Shown one piece after another: positions 47,253 through 55,652 of a stretch of DNA of 64,000 nucleotides. Position numbers and translations under genes: made by a program. The DNA is from Rhabdothermincola salaria (GTDB lineage Bacteria; Actinomycetota; Acidimicrobiia; Acidimicrobiales; Acidimicrobilacustridaceae), in contig NZ_JAJQXW010000003.1 of NCBI RefSeq assembly GCF_021246445.1, forward strand, positions 124,001-188,000, written 5' to 3'. Under the pieces are notes generated by a model, which saw only the letters and a list, made by a program, of their open reading frames with translations, searched no databases and was not told the origin of the DNA. Position 1 is the stretch's first letter, and every line of letters begins with the position of its first letter.

Positions 47253-47612
47253 TCACCAGTGCAACACCATGGCCCGGATGCCCAGGCCCATGATGAACAG
47301 GCAACCGAAGCCGTAGAGCAGGTACTGGCGGTCCTTCATCTGGGCCCGGTAGCTGTAGACGAGGCCCACCGAGGCCAGGGCGACGAAGCCGTAGAACTGA
47401 TGGAAGCCCGGAGCCTCGCGACCCTCGACGGACTGCCCGGCCACCCCGACGATCACCTGCACGGCCACGATGACCTGCACGGCGACCACGAACCACCACA
47501 GCGCCTTGGCCCGCAGGGCCGTGAGCCAGTTGGCAGCCAGGCACCACGCGCCGGCGAGGCCGTTGCCGATGACGAAGACCCAGGCCAGGACCTGGTGGAT
47601 GTCGAGGAGCAC
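47253..47612 (-). CDS. Four-helix membrane protein, unknown
   Basis: 119-residue integral membrane protein with helices at about 8-30, 37-58, 72-90 and 98-117. Histidines near the ends of helices 1 and 3 (DIHQVLAWV, GFHQFYGFVAL) are reminiscent of haem- or quinone-interacting bundles but no family can be named. GTG start. It lies 26 bases after the ABM gene on the same strand, and the two may be co-transcribed. Confidence 0.7.
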   Translation of the reverse strand: MLLDIHQVLAWVFVIGNGLAGAWCLAANWLTALRAKALWWFVVAVQVIVAVQVIVGVAGQSVEGREAPGFHQFYGFVALASVGLVYSYRAQMKDRQYLLYGFGCLFIMGLGIRAMVLHW

Positions 47613-47637
47613 GGGTGGGGGACGATGCGGGCCGGGC

Positions 47638-48042
47638 TCAGCCCTCGGGCGTGCTGGTCACCACGGGGACGTAGGACCACACCTCGCTGGAGACCCCCAC
47701 CGGCGCCTGTCCCCCGGGATGGCCACCCTCGCCCCCGCCGTGACCACCGGGCTGTCCGCCCGGGTGGCCACCCGGATGGCCGGCGCCGCCGCCGGGGGCC
47801 CCGGTCGTCCCGGCGTGGCCCTGGGCGAAGGCCGGCGAGGCGAGCCAGGCCTCGAAGGCCTCCTCGTCGCGCCAGCGGGTGACGACGAGCCAGGTCGTGC
47901 GATCGTCGGTGGGCTTCAACAGCTCGAAGCCCTCGAAGCCGTCCTGGCCGTCGACGGCGCCGGCCCGGGCGGCGAAGCGATGGGCCAGCTCGTCGCCGGC
48001 GTCGGCGGGCACGGTGATGGCGTTGATCCGGATGATCGTCAT
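47638..48042 (-). CDS. ABM-fold monooxygenase-like protein with Gly/His-rich insert
   Basis: 134-residue protein. Residues 1-77 are an antibiotic-biosynthesis-monooxygenase (dimeric ferredoxin-like) fold like that of HmoA: INAITVPADAGDELAHRFAA, GFEGFELLKP, TTWLVVTRWRDEEAFEAWLAS. Between the last helix and the final strand (VWSYVPVV) an insert of about 36 residues (78-113) is almost only Gly, Pro and His with repeated GGHPGG units. His/Gly loops can bind Ni, Zn or haem iron. In actinobacteria ABM proteins include haem-degrading enzymes. ATG 48042 has no clear ribosome site. Confidence 0.8.
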   Translation of the reverse strand: MTIIRINAITVPADAGDELAHRFAARAGAVDGQDGFEGFELLKPTDDRTTWLVVTRWRDEEAFEAWLASPAFAQGHAGTTGAPGGGAGHPGGHPGGQPGGHGGGEGGHPGGQAPVGVSSEVWSYVPVVTSTPEG

Positions 48043-48108
48043 GGGCCGATGCTGCCCCGACACCGCCCCGCCCGCCAGTCGACCCGAGGAGCGTCGGGGT
48101 CCCGCTCC

Positions 48109-48114
48109 TACACT
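48109..48114 (+). promoter_or_regulatory. -10 box, leaderless map
   Basis: TACACT ends 6 nt before GTG 48121; a GGAGGG in the spacer is too close to act as a ribosome site in a leadered RNA. Confidence 0.5.
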
Positions 48115-48120
48115 GGAGGG

Positions 48121-49071
48121 GTGCTCAAGGCCAACGACCCCTGCTGGTGCGGTAGCGGCAAGAAGTTCAAGCGGTGCCACCGCGACCGGACCGAACAGCT
48201 GCGCCCCGGCACCATCAGCCCCGCCCGCTCGGTGCCCCCCGAGATCCCGCGGCCGGACTACGCCGAGTCCGGTGAGCCCCACCGATGGGCCGAACCGAGG
48301 GTGAAGTCCCCGGACGTCATCCGCCGGATGCGCACCGCTGGCCGGGCCGCCGCCGAGATCCTCGAGCTGGGCGGCGCCATGGCCGCGCCGGGCGTCACCA
48401 CCGACGAGATCGACGCCGCCGTCCACCAGGCCTACATCGACCACGGCGGCTACCCGAGCACCCTCAACTACCGCGGGTACCCGAAGTCGTTGTGCACCTC
48501 GGTGAACGAGGTGATCTGCCACGGCATCCCCGACGACCGGGCCCTGCGCGACGGCGACATCGTCAACCTCGACGTGACCATCTTCCTCGACGGCGTGCAC
48601 GGCGACACCAACGCCACCTTCCTGGTGGGCGACGTCGACGCGGCCTCCCGACAGCTGGTGGAGGTCACGCGCCAGTGCCTCGAGCACGGCATCGAGGCGG
48701 TGAAGCCCGGCCGCCCGTTCAACGAGATCGGTCGGGCCATCGAGACCCACGCCCACGCCCACGGCTACGAGGTCGTCCGGGCCTTCGTGGGGCACGGCAT
48801 CGGTGAGCAGTTCCACACCGATCTGCAGATCCCGCACTACTTCGAGCCCCGCTTCACCACCGTCATCGAGCCGGGGATGGTCTTCACCATCGAGCCGATG
48901 ATCTCGATCGGCACCGGCAACCACCGCATCTGGGACGACGACTGGACGGCGGTCACCGCCGACGGCAGCCGCACCGCCCAGTTCGAGCACACCGTGCTCG
49001 TCACCGACACCGGGGTCGAGGTGCTCACCGCGCCCGCCGTGGTGCCGGCCCAGGGCTCCACCGCCTCCTGA
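48121..49071 (+). CDS. map: Methionine aminopeptidase type I with SEC-C zinc motif
   Basis: Removes initiator Met from nascent chains. 316 residues. The N-terminal SEC-C motif (DPCWCGSGKKFKRCH, residues 6-20) binds zinc and is thought to dock at the ribosome. Catalytic metal ligands are D151, D162, H225 (GHGIGEQFH), E258 (TIEPMI) and E289 (FEHTVLV). The linker 21-60 is Pro-rich. The GTG is placed by the -10 box and the need to keep the SEC-C motif. Confidence 0.94.
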   Translation: MLKANDPCWCGSGKKFKRCHRDRTEQLRPGTISPARSVPPEIPRPDYAESGEPHRWAEPRVKSPDVIRRMRTAGRAAAEILELGGAMAAPGVTTDEIDAAVHQAYIDHGGYPSTLNYRGYPKSLCTSVNEVICHGIPDDRALRDGDIVNLDVTIFLDGVHGDTNATFLVGDVDAASRQLVEVTRQCLEHGIEAVKPGRPFNEIGRAIETHAHAHGYEVVRAFVGHGIGEQFHTDLQIPHYFEPRFTTVIEPGMVFTIEPMISIGTGNHRIWDDDWTAVTADGSRTAQFEHTVLVTDTGVEVLTAPAVVPAQGSTAS

Positions 49072-49072
49072 C

Positions 49073-49378
49073 GTGGACCACGCCAGCTTCACGGTCGCCA
49101 CGCTCCACGTGGGACCGACCGAGCTGCACCTGCTCTACGCCGACCTGGTCGTGGTGCGCCATCCCGGCGCCGACGAGCTCGACTGGGAGTGCGTGGCCGC
49201 CACCCTCCCGGGCCCGGCGTACGCCCGTGAGCCGCACCGGCTCACCATGGTGGTCCTCGACGACGGCCGCACGCTGGCCGGCGACGCCGTGGTCGTGCGC
49301 TCCGACGAGCAGCGCCACGTGTTCCGGGGCATGGGGCCGCTCGAGGGGCTGCACGCCGACGACGTCCCCGGAGGCTGA
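49073..49378 (+). CDS. Hypothetical protein (101 residues)
   Basis: Soluble acidic small protein of unknown family with VVVLDDGRTLAGDAVVVRS-like beta hairpins and an early TELHLLYADLVVVRH. The GTG start is two bases after the map stop, so it is likely co-translated with map. No signal peptide. Confidence 0.6.
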   Translation: MDHASFTVATLHVGPTELHLLYADLVVVRHPGADELDWECVAATLPGPAYAREPHRLTMVVLDDGRTLAGDAVVVRSDEQRHVFRGMGPLEGLHADDVPGG

Positions 49379-49407
49379 GCGCTCGGCCCGACCGCCGCGG
49401 GGCCGGA

Positions 49408-49905
49408 TCAGTCGATGGTGGCCGACACGAGCTGACCGGCCTCGAAGCCGAGGGTGACCGACCCTGCGCCCGACGCCCCCTCGGCCGTGCAGGCGACGAA
49501 TCCGGTTCCCTCGTCGAGGGGCGCGGCGCTGGGGCACAGGAGCTCGACGTCCTCGCCGGCCTGGGCGGCGACCTCGTCGGCCGCCAGCTGCATCACCTGC
49601 GAGGTCATCAACACGACGTCGGGGCTCGAGGCGATGTCGACCCTGCCTTCGTCGTCGGCCATGGTGACCACCATGGCGAAGGTGACATCGTCGGTGGTGG
49701 TGACCTCGCAGTCGAACGACTCGCCCTCGGCCGCTTCGATGTCGGTCGGGCACGTCACGGTCGCGGCGCTGACGCCGGCGTCGTCGAGCACCGTCTCGAT
49801 CTCGGCCTCGGCCTTGTTCGCATCGATGACGGTGGTCGAGGAGCAGGCGGCGAGGGCGAGACCGGCCAGGCCGGCGACGGCTACCAGGCGGGGCAGGCGG
49901 TTCAC
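49408..49905 (-). CDS. DUF4333-type lipoprotein
   Basis: 165-residue predicted lipoprotein: lipobox LAAC with Cys21, then VTCPTDIEAAEGESFDCEV, the Cys-pair pattern of the DUF4333 domain common in actinobacteria, followed by a second pair in LLCPSAAPL and FVACTAEG. GTG start with AGGAGG at 5-nt spacing, one of the few clear Shine-Dalgarno sites close to a unit end. Follows the LmbE-family gene by 59 bases on the same strand. Function unknown. Confidence 0.8.
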   Translation of the reverse strand: MNRLPRLVAVAGLAGLALAACSSTTVIDANKAEAEIETVLDDAGVSAATVTCPTDIEAAEGESFDCEVTTTDDVTFAMVVTMADDEGRVDIASSPDVVLMTSQVMQLAADEVAAQAGEDVELLCPSAAPLDEGTGFVACTAEGASGAGSVTLGFEAGQLVSATID

Positions 49906-49964
49906 GGAGGCCTCCTGATGAGGTTGCGTGTCGACACGAGCGCGCCGGCGGCGCCAGCACGATC

Positions 49965-50816
49965 TCATGAGCCGTCGAACAGCGACGCCACGAACGGGTC
50001 GCCCGGGAGTCGGCGAACCCCGTGGGCGATGAACCACTCCGTGCCGAACGCCCCGGCGAAGGCGTCGTCGTCCATGGTCAAGAAGAACGAGTCGGGCCCG
50101 ATCTGGCTGGCATGGGCCTGCATGGCGGCCCGTTTGCGGTCGAGCACCGCGCTGACGTCGACGCCATGGGTGATGAGGTCCTCGGGCGACCCGAAGGTCT
50201 CCTCGACCGCTCGGCGCATCCGCTCCTGCTCGGCCTCCGGGAGCTCGGTGGTGTCGACCCCCTCGGCGGCCTCCTCCAACTCGACCTCGAACTCGCCCGC
50301 TCGGGCGGCCATGGCCCGCCGGATGTGATCGCGGTTCATGGTCGACTCGAACACGGCCGGGACGCCGGCCTTCTCGGCGGCCAGCAGACCGACCCGGTGG
50401 ACCTGGATGTGGTCGGGGTGCCCGTACCCGCCGTGGTCGTCGTAGACGGTGAGCACGTCGGCGCCCACCTCGCGCAACAGCAGGGCCAGACGGTCGGAGG
50501 CCTGGTCGAGGTCGGCGCGCCAGAAGCACGCCGGGTTCTCGTTGGTCGCCTCGCCCATCATGCCGGAGTCCTCGTAGCCGAGGAACTCGACGCGGGAGAC
50601 GCCCAGGAGGCGGGCTGCTTCGTGGGTCTCGGCCACTCGCCGCTCCCACAGGGCCTCACCCTCCGCCAGAACCCCTGGTTGGGGTTCGCCCTGCTCGCCG
50701 CGCGTGCCGAGCACGAGGACCACCTCGTGACCGGCGTCGGCCGCCAGGGCCATGGTCCCACCCGTGGCGATCGACTCGTCATCGGGATGGGCGTGGAAGC
50801 AGACCAGAGTCGCCAT
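49965..50816 (-). CDS. LmbE/PIG-L deacetylase, MshB/Mca-like
   Basis: 283-residue zinc deacetylase. Zinc ligands are in HAHPDDES (H10, D13 region) and DDHGGYGHPDHIQVH. The GYGHPDH form matches MshB and Mca, which act in mycothiol synthesis and detoxification, and the size fits them. I cannot separate MshB from Mca from sequence alone; no mshA, mshC or mshD is in the window. Leaderless -10 at 50824-50829. Confidence 0.85.
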   Translation of the reverse strand: MATLVCFHAHPDDESIATGGTMALAADAGHEVVLVLGTRGEQGEPQPGVLAEGEALWERRVAETHEAARLLGVSRVEFLGYEDSGMMGEATNENPACFWRADLDQASDRLALLLREVGADVLTVYDDHGGYGHPDHIQVHRVGLLAAEKAGVPAVFESTMNRDHIRRAMAARAGEFEVELEEAAEGVDTTELPEAEQERMRRAVEETFGSPEDLITHGVDVSAVLDRKRAAMQAHASQIGPDSFFLTMDDDAFAGAFGTEWFIAHGVRRLPGDPFVASLFDGS

Positions 50817-50823
50817 CGGGCCG

Positions 50824-50829
50824 AGCCTA
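50824..50829 (-). promoter_or_regulatory. -10 box, leaderless mshB-like gene
   Basis: TAGGCT ends 7 nt before ATG 50816. Confidence 0.5.
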
Positions 50830-50841
50830 CGGGGGCGCGGG

Positions 50842-52002
50842 TCAGGCCACGGCGCCGGCGGCGCGACGAGCGGCGATGGTGTCGGCGTCGAGCCCGGCCC
50901 ACTCGGCGAGGACCTCGTCGGTGTGCTGGCCCGCGTGCGCAGGCGGCCGCTGGATCTCCGCCGAGGTCCGCGAGAACCGCGGGGCCGGTGCGGGTTGGAC
51001 GACCTCGTCGCGGGTCACGAAGTTCTCCCGGGCCACGTTGTGGGGATGGGTCGGCGCCTCGCCGAGACCGAGCACGGGCACCACGCAGGCATCGGTGCCG
51101 TCGAAGATGGCCGCCCACTCGTCACGCGTCTTGGTGGCGATCACCGCCGCCAGGCGCTCCTTCAGCGCCGGCCACAGCGAACGATCGCTCTGCCGGGCGA
51201 AGTCCGGGTCGTCGGCCAGGCCGGTCTTGTCGAGGAGGATGGCGTAGAACTGCGGCTCGATGGCCCCGACCGACAGGAACCGGCCGTCGGCGCACTCGTA
51301 CACCTCGTAGTAGTGGGCGCCCGAGTCGAGCATGTTGGCGCCGCGCTCGTCGGACCAGATCCCCATGGCCTTGAAACCGTGCAGGAAGGTGGTGAGCACC
51401 GCCGAGCCGTCGACCATGGCGGCGTCGATGACCTGGCCCTGGCCGGAGGTGCGGGCCTCGAGCACGCCGCAGACGATGCCGAAGGCCAGCATCAGCCCAC
51501 CACCGCCGAAGTCGCCGATGAGGTTCAGCGGCGGCTGCGGGCGCTCGTCGGGGCGACCGATGGCCCCGAGCACGCCGGCGATGGAGATGTAGTTCATGTC
51601 GTGGCCGGCCATGGAGGCCATGGGGCCCTCCTGACCCCAGCCCGTCATGCGGCCGTACACCAGGCGGGGGTTCTGCCCGAGGCACACCTCGGGGCCGAGG
51701 CCCAAGCGCTCCATGACCCCCGGCCGGAAGCCCTCGACGAGGGCGTCGGCCCCGGCGACGAGCTCGAGCACCGTGGCCACGCCGTCGGGGTGCTTCAGGT
51801 CGACGGCCACGGAACGGCGACCGCGGTTCATGACGTCCTTGGGCGGCGCCGCCGGGTCACCCCCGTAGGCCGACGACGCCCGGTCGACACGCACCACGTC
51901 GGCACCCATGTCGGCCAGCATCATCGCCGCGAACGGCCCCGGTCCGATCCCGGCGATCTCCACGACCTTCACCCCAGCGAGTGGTCCCATCGGGTGTGCC
52001 AT
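50842..52002 (-). CDS. CaiB/BaiF family protein, alpha-methylacyl-CoA racemase-like
   Basis: 386-residue class III CoA-transferase fold. Conserved stretches GVKVVEIAGIGPGPFAAMML, GHDMNYISIAG and LIGDFGGGGLMLAFGI resemble alpha-methylacyl-CoA racemase, whose catalytic His is in the GHD-NYI motif and Asp in the GDFGGG loop, more than formyl-CoA transferase. The likely role is epimerising branched-chain fatty acyl-CoA or sterol side chains. ATG 52002 follows AGGAGGA; an ATG at 51990 is possible. It follows the alpha/beta hydrolase gene by 52 bases. Confidence 0.85.
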   Translation of the reverse strand: MAHPMGPLAGVKVVEIAGIGPGPFAAMMLADMGADVVRVDRASSAYGGDPAAPPKDVMNRGRRSVAVDLKHPDGVATVLELVAGADALVEGFRPGVMERLGLGPEVCLGQNPRLVYGRMTGWGQEGPMASMAGHDMNYISIAGVLGAIGRPDERPQPPLNLIGDFGGGGLMLAFGIVCGVLEARTSGQGQVIDAAMVDGSAVLTTFLHGFKAMGIWSDERGANMLDSGAHYYEVYECADGRFLSVGAIEPQFYAILLDKTGLADDPDFARQSDRSLWPALKERLAAVIATKTRDEWAAIFDGTDACVVPVLGLGEAPTHPHNVARENFVTRDEVVQPAPAPRFSRTSAEIQRPPAHAGQHTDEVLAEWAGLDADTIAARRAAGAVA

Positions 52003-52054
52003 TCCTCCTGTGGGCCCCGCCGCAGCGGTGGCCACCTCGAGCGTCGGGGACCGG

Positions 52055-52933
52055 TCAGCCGGCCGCGCGCGACGCGAGCGCCGTCACGTGCTGGATGACC
52101 GAGGCCCAGTAGTACCGGGGAAGATCATGGCCGGTGTCCTCGAGACGGAGGAACTCCGACCCCTCGAGGCACTCCGCCGTGCGCTCTCCCCCACTGACGT
52201 CGACGAGCGGATCGATGTCGCCGTGGATGACGAGAGCCGGGACCTCGAGGGCCCGTAGACCCGCCGATCGCGGAGGGGACACCAAGATGGCGAGCAGCTG
52301 CCGGGCCACGCCCTCCGGGTAGAAGCAGCGGTCGTAGGCCTGAGCCGCCTTCTCCCTGGCCCAGTCGTCGTCGGCGTGCACCGGCCCGGAGAGGAACCGG
52401 GAGTTGGCCACCTCGCGTTCGATGTAGGCCTCGCGTTCGGTGGGCGACTCGGCCAGGAGCAGGCTCACCGCGTCCGGGGAGGGCTGGCCCACGTCCGGGT
52501 CGCCCGTGGTCGACATGTGCGACGTGAGGGTCAGGGTCCGGTCGGGGCGATCGATGGCCATCTGCTGCACGATCATCCCGCCCATCGACGCGCCCATGAG
52601 GTGGGCCCGGTCGACGCCCAGGTGGTCGAGGAGGCCCCAGGCGTCGGCCGCCATGTCGGCGAGCACGTAGGGCGCCTCCACCGGCCCACCCGAGAAGGCC
52701 GCCATCATCGACGCCAGCACGTCGGTGCCGTGATCCTCGATCTTGGTGGACAGGCCCACGTCTCGGTTGTCGAAGCGCACGACGTGGAAGCCCCGGTCGA
52801 CGAGGCCCTCGCAGAAGTCGGGGTGCCATGACAGCAGCTGGGCACCGAGCCCGTGCACGAGCAGCAGCGTGGGGTCCGCCGGATCGCCATGGGTCTCGTA
52901 CTCGATCTCGATGCCGTCGGTCGCAGCGCGCAT
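52055..52933 (-). CDS. Alpha/beta hydrolase
   Basis: 292-residue soluble hydrolase with the oxyanion motif LLVHGLGAQLLSWHPDF, nucleophile GASMGG near 95-100, acid in VIHGDIDPLVD and a histidine in EDTGHDLPRYYW. Relatives include esterases and haloalkane dehalogenases; the substrate is unknown. The downstream partner is the CaiB-type gene, so action on an acyl-CoA thioester or ester is possible. ATG 52933; a second Met four codons upstream is an alternative. Confidence 0.88.
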   Translation of the reverse strand: MRAATDGIEIEYETHGDPADPTLLLVHGLGAQLLSWHPDFCEGLVDRGFHVVRFDNRDVGLSTKIEDHGTDVLASMMAAFSGGPVEAPYVLADMAADAWGLLDHLGVDRAHLMGASMGGMIVQQMAIDRPDRTLTLTSHMSTTGDPDVGQPSPDAVSLLLAESPTEREAYIEREVANSRFLSGPVHADDDWAREKAAQAYDRCFYPEGVARQLLAILVSPPRSAGLRALEVPALVIHGDIDPLVDVSGGERTAECLEGSEFLRLEDTGHDLPRYYWASVIQHVTALASRAAG

Positions 52934-53012
52934 GGCGCGACACACTTCCCGCTCCCCGCCGACGGGTCAACCGGCTCGGAGCTCTCGGAGCCGGCGGGGG
53001 CGCGGCGACCGG

Positions 53013-53018
53013 TACGGT
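53013..53018 (+). promoter_or_regulatory. -10 box, leaderless galT-galK
   Basis: TACGGT ends 6 nt before GTG 53025. Confidence 0.5.
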
Positions 53019-53024
53019 TCGGCC

Positions 53025-53876
53025 GTGGAACGGATCGATCCGCTGACCGGGGACCGGGCCCGGATCGTGGCGTCCCGCCAGTCCCGCCCCAACCTGCCCG
53101 ACCAGGGGTGCCCGTTCTGCCCGGGGGGCCTCGAGGCCCCGGAGCCCTACGACGTGCGCTGGTTCCCCAACCGGTGGCCGCCGTTTCCCGACGAGCGGGC
53201 CGAGATCGTGCTCTACACGCCCCGCCACGACGCGTCGTTCGCCGACCTGGGCCGCGAGGAGGCCCGACAGGTGGTCGACCTGTGGGCGGCGCGCAGCCGG
53301 GCCCTGGGCGACCGCGACGATGTCGGCTACGTCTTGGTCTTCGAGAACCGGGGACCGGAGGTGGGCGCCACGATCTCGCACCCACACGGCCAGATCTACG
53401 CCTTCGACACCGTCCCTCCACGCGCCGCCACCGAGCTCCTCCGCGGCGATGCGACCGGCGCCCTCGGCCCCGACGCCCCCGACGACCGCCTGGTCGCCAC
53501 CTCGTCGTCCGGCTGGCGGGCCTGGGTCCCGTGGGCCGCGACGTGGCCCTACGAGTTGGTCCTCGCCCCCGTGGAGGCGGTGCCCGATCTGCCCTCGCTC
53601 GACCCCGCCGGGCGACAGGCCCTCGGCGACCTGCTCGTCGACGTGGTGGGTCGCCTCGACCGTCTCTTCGACGCACCGATGCCCCTCATGATGTGGTTCC
53701 ACCAGCGACCCTTCGACGGAGGCGACTGGCCCGACGCCTGGCTCCACGCCCACATCGCGCCCCTGCTGAGGGCTCCGGGGGTGCAACGCTTCGTGGCCGC
53801 CGGCGAGCTCGGGAGCCAGGTGTGGTTCAACCCGGTGGCGCCGGCCGACGCCGCCCAGCAGCTGCGGGACGCCTGA
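53025..53876 (+). CDS. galT: Galactose-1-phosphate uridylyltransferase
   Basis: Leloir-pathway HIT-superfamily transferase of 283 residues, shorter than the approximately 350 of E. coli GalT. The CPFC zinc pair is at 29-32 and the active-site HPHGQIY at 119-125, with H121 as nucleophile. The lack of some C-terminal residues is common in actinobacteria. galK follows 2 bases after the stop; a galE is not present in the window. Confidence 0.93.
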   Translation: MERIDPLTGDRARIVASRQSRPNLPDQGCPFCPGGLEAPEPYDVRWFPNRWPPFPDERAEIVLYTPRHDASFADLGREEARQVVDLWAARSRALGDRDDVGYVLVFENRGPEVGATISHPHGQIYAFDTVPPRAATELLRGDATGALGPDAPDDRLVATSSSGWRAWVPWAATWPYELVLAPVEAVPDLPSLDPAGRQALGDLLVDVVGRLDRLFDAPMPLMMWFHQRPFDGGDWPDAWLHAHIAPLLRAPGVQRFVAAGELGSQVWFNPVAPADAAQQLRDA

Positions 53877-53878
53877 CC

Positions 53879-54934
53879 GTGCCCGAACCCGAGTCCGTCG
53901 TCGAGGTCCGGGCCTTCGCCCCGGGGCGGGTCAACCTCATCGGTGATCACACCGACCACGCCGGCGGCCTGGCCCTGCCCATGGCCGTCGACCTGGGCAC
54001 GACCGTCACCGGTCGGCGGGGTGGCGCGCAGGTACACCTGGTGTCGACGGCCGAGGACGCCCCGGCGGACGTGCCGCTCACCGTCACCGCGGCCGAGCGG
54101 GTGGAGCCTGCCTGGGCCCGCTACGTCGCCGGGGTGGTGGCCGAGCTGCGGCCCCGCGCCGGGTTCGAGGGCCGGGTCGACAGCACCGTCCCGGTGGGGG
54201 CCGGGTTGTCGTCGAGCGCGGCCCTGGAGTTGGCGGTGGCCCTCGCCCTCGGCTTCGACGGACCCGCGCTGGACCTGGCTCGTCTCGGACGACGGGCCGA
54301 GCGGCGGGCGTCGGGTGTGCCCTGCGGGCTCATGGACCAGCTCACCTCGGCCTGCGGGGTGGCGGGCCACGCCCTGCTGGTGGACTTCACCGCCGAGTCG
54401 TTCACGCTCGTGCCCGTCCCCGTGAGCGCAGACGTGGTGGTCGTCCACTCCGGTGTGTCCCGTGCGCTGGCGGGGTCTCGCTACGCCGAGCGGCAGGCCC
54501 AGTGCCGAGCCGCCGCCGCCGTCATCGGGCCGCTGGCCGAGGCGACGAGCGCCGACGTGGCCACCTTGCGCGACCCGGTGCTGCAGCGTCGAGCGCGCCA
54601 CGTCGTGACCGAGAACGCTCGGGTGCGGGCCATGGCGACCGCGTTGGGGGCGGGCGACCTCGCCGCCGCCGGGGCCGCCATGCTCGAGAGCCACGCCAGC
54701 CTCCGACACGACTTCGAGGTGTCGGTCCCGGCCCTCGACCGCGCCGTGGAGCAGCTGATGGCGCAGCCCGGTGTGGTCGGGGCCCGCCTCACCGGTGCCG
54801 GGTTCGGCGGGTGCGTCGTCGCCCTCACCGAGCGGGGGGCGGTCGCCGACCCTCGCGCGCTCACCGGACGCGGGTGGAGGGTGCAGGCGTCGGGGGGCGC
54901 CCACGTCGAGACATCGGCGCCGCCGGGACGCTGA
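53879..54934 (+). CDS. galK: Galactokinase
   Basis: GHMP kinase converting galactose to galactose-1-phosphate. 351 residues. Motif 1 is GRVNLIGDHTDHAGG (family GEHTDYNGG), motif 2 PVGAGLSSSAALELA, motif 3 TGAGFGGCVVAL. GTG 53879 starts 2 bases after galT, so the two are co-transcribed. Missing galE means UDP-galactose epimerisation must be encoded elsewhere. Confidence 0.94.
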   Translation: MPEPESVVEVRAFAPGRVNLIGDHTDHAGGLALPMAVDLGTTVTGRRGGAQVHLVSTAEDAPADVPLTVTAAERVEPAWARYVAGVVAELRPRAGFEGRVDSTVPVGAGLSSSAALELAVALALGFDGPALDLARLGRRAERRASGVPCGLMDQLTSACGVAGHALLVDFTAESFTLVPVPVSADVVVVHSGVSRALAGSRYAERQAQCRAAAAVIGPLAEATSADVATLRDPVLQRRARHVVTENARVRAMATALGAGDLAAAGAAMLESHASLRHDFEVSVPALDRAVEQLMAQPGVVGARLTGAGFGGCVVALTERGAVADPRALTGRGWRVQASGGAHVETSAPPGR

Positions 54935-54943
54935 CGCCCCGGA

Positions 54944-55600
54944 TCACATGCGGCCGAGCAGCTCCGCCTTCTTGGCCTGGAACTCCTCGTCGGTGAGCAC
55001 GCCCTGGTCGCGCAGGCGGGCGAGGTGCTCGATCTGCTCGGGCACGGTCTGCTGGGGCGGCGCCGCCGCGGCCGACTGGGCGGCGTGAGCGACGTTGATG
55101 CCACCCGAGATGCGGTCGGCCATCTTGATCTCGTTGGCCTCGATCTGTTGGTAGATCTCGTTCTGCACCTCGTCGGGCTTGCGGATGTCGTCGAAGCGCT
55201 GCGAGCCCTCCTTCGAGGCCGATTCGATCTCGAGGTCGCCGAGGCCCAGCACGCGCTCGAAGATGGTCTGGTTGAAGAAGATCGTGTTGATGCGCTCGAG
55301 CGGGATCTCGATGCCCCGCTTGGCGATGACGCCGGAGCGGTAGATGACGCGGTCGGAGGTGAGCACGAAGTGGGTGGTCACCCACCGGATGTAGCGCTCG
55401 ACGAACCAGATGAGCGTGCCCAGCACGAAGGCGGCCGACAGGTAGAGGAACCAGTCGGGCCAGTCGTTGGCCAGGGCCACGACCGCCACGACGGCCGCCG
55501 CGAGGAGGCCGCCGAACGAGCTGGCCATGTACCACCAGTGCGGGTGCAGGTCGAGGACCAGCGACTCGTTCGTGTGCAGCACGTCCTGGGGATACGGCAT
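54944..55600 (-). CDS. Membrane PH-domain protein with SHOCT motif
   Basis: 218 residues: two membrane helices in about 26-65, then a bacterial PH domain (bPH_2) with FVLTSDRVIYRSGVIAKRGI and ERVLGLGDLEIES, a low-complexity linker with poly-Ala, and a C-terminal SHOCT helix (ARLRDQGVLTDEEFQAKKAELLG). SHOCT is a short oligomerisation motif common in actinobacterial membrane proteins. The -10 at 55607-55612 sets the ATG. Divergent from the helicase gene. Confidence 0.88.
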   Translation of the reverse strand: MPYPQDVLHTNESLVLDLHPHWWYMASSFGGLLAAAVVAVVALANDWPDWFLYLSAAFVLGTLIWFVERYIRWVTTHFVLTSDRVIYRSGVIAKRGIEIPLERINTIFFNQTIFERVLGLGDLEIESASKEGSQRFDDIRKPDEVQNEIYQQIEANEIKMADRISGGINVAHAAQSAAAAPPQQTVPEQIEHLARLRDQGVLTDEEFQAKKAELLGRM

Positions 55601-55606
55601 GGGCGA

Positions 55607-55612
55607 ACGCTA
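55607..55612 (-). promoter_or_regulatory. -10 box, leaderless PH/SHOCT gene
   Basis: TAGCGT ends 6 nt before ATG 55600. Confidence 0.5.
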
Positions 55613-55638
55613 CCGGAGCCGATGTCCCACCGGGTGGC

Positions 55639-55644
55639 TACGGT
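55639..55644 (+). promoter_or_regulatory. -10 box, leaderless UvrD2 gene
   Basis: TACGGT ends 8 nt before GTG 55653. With the facing box at 55607-55612 it forms a 52-bp divergent promoter. Confidence 0.5.
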
Positions 55645-55652
55645 CGGGACCC

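Noticed and set aside
49379-49407. Terminator in the convergent gap after the gene at 49073
   Set aside because: Only a 6-bp dyad with a 10-nt loop can be drawn; below what I would report.
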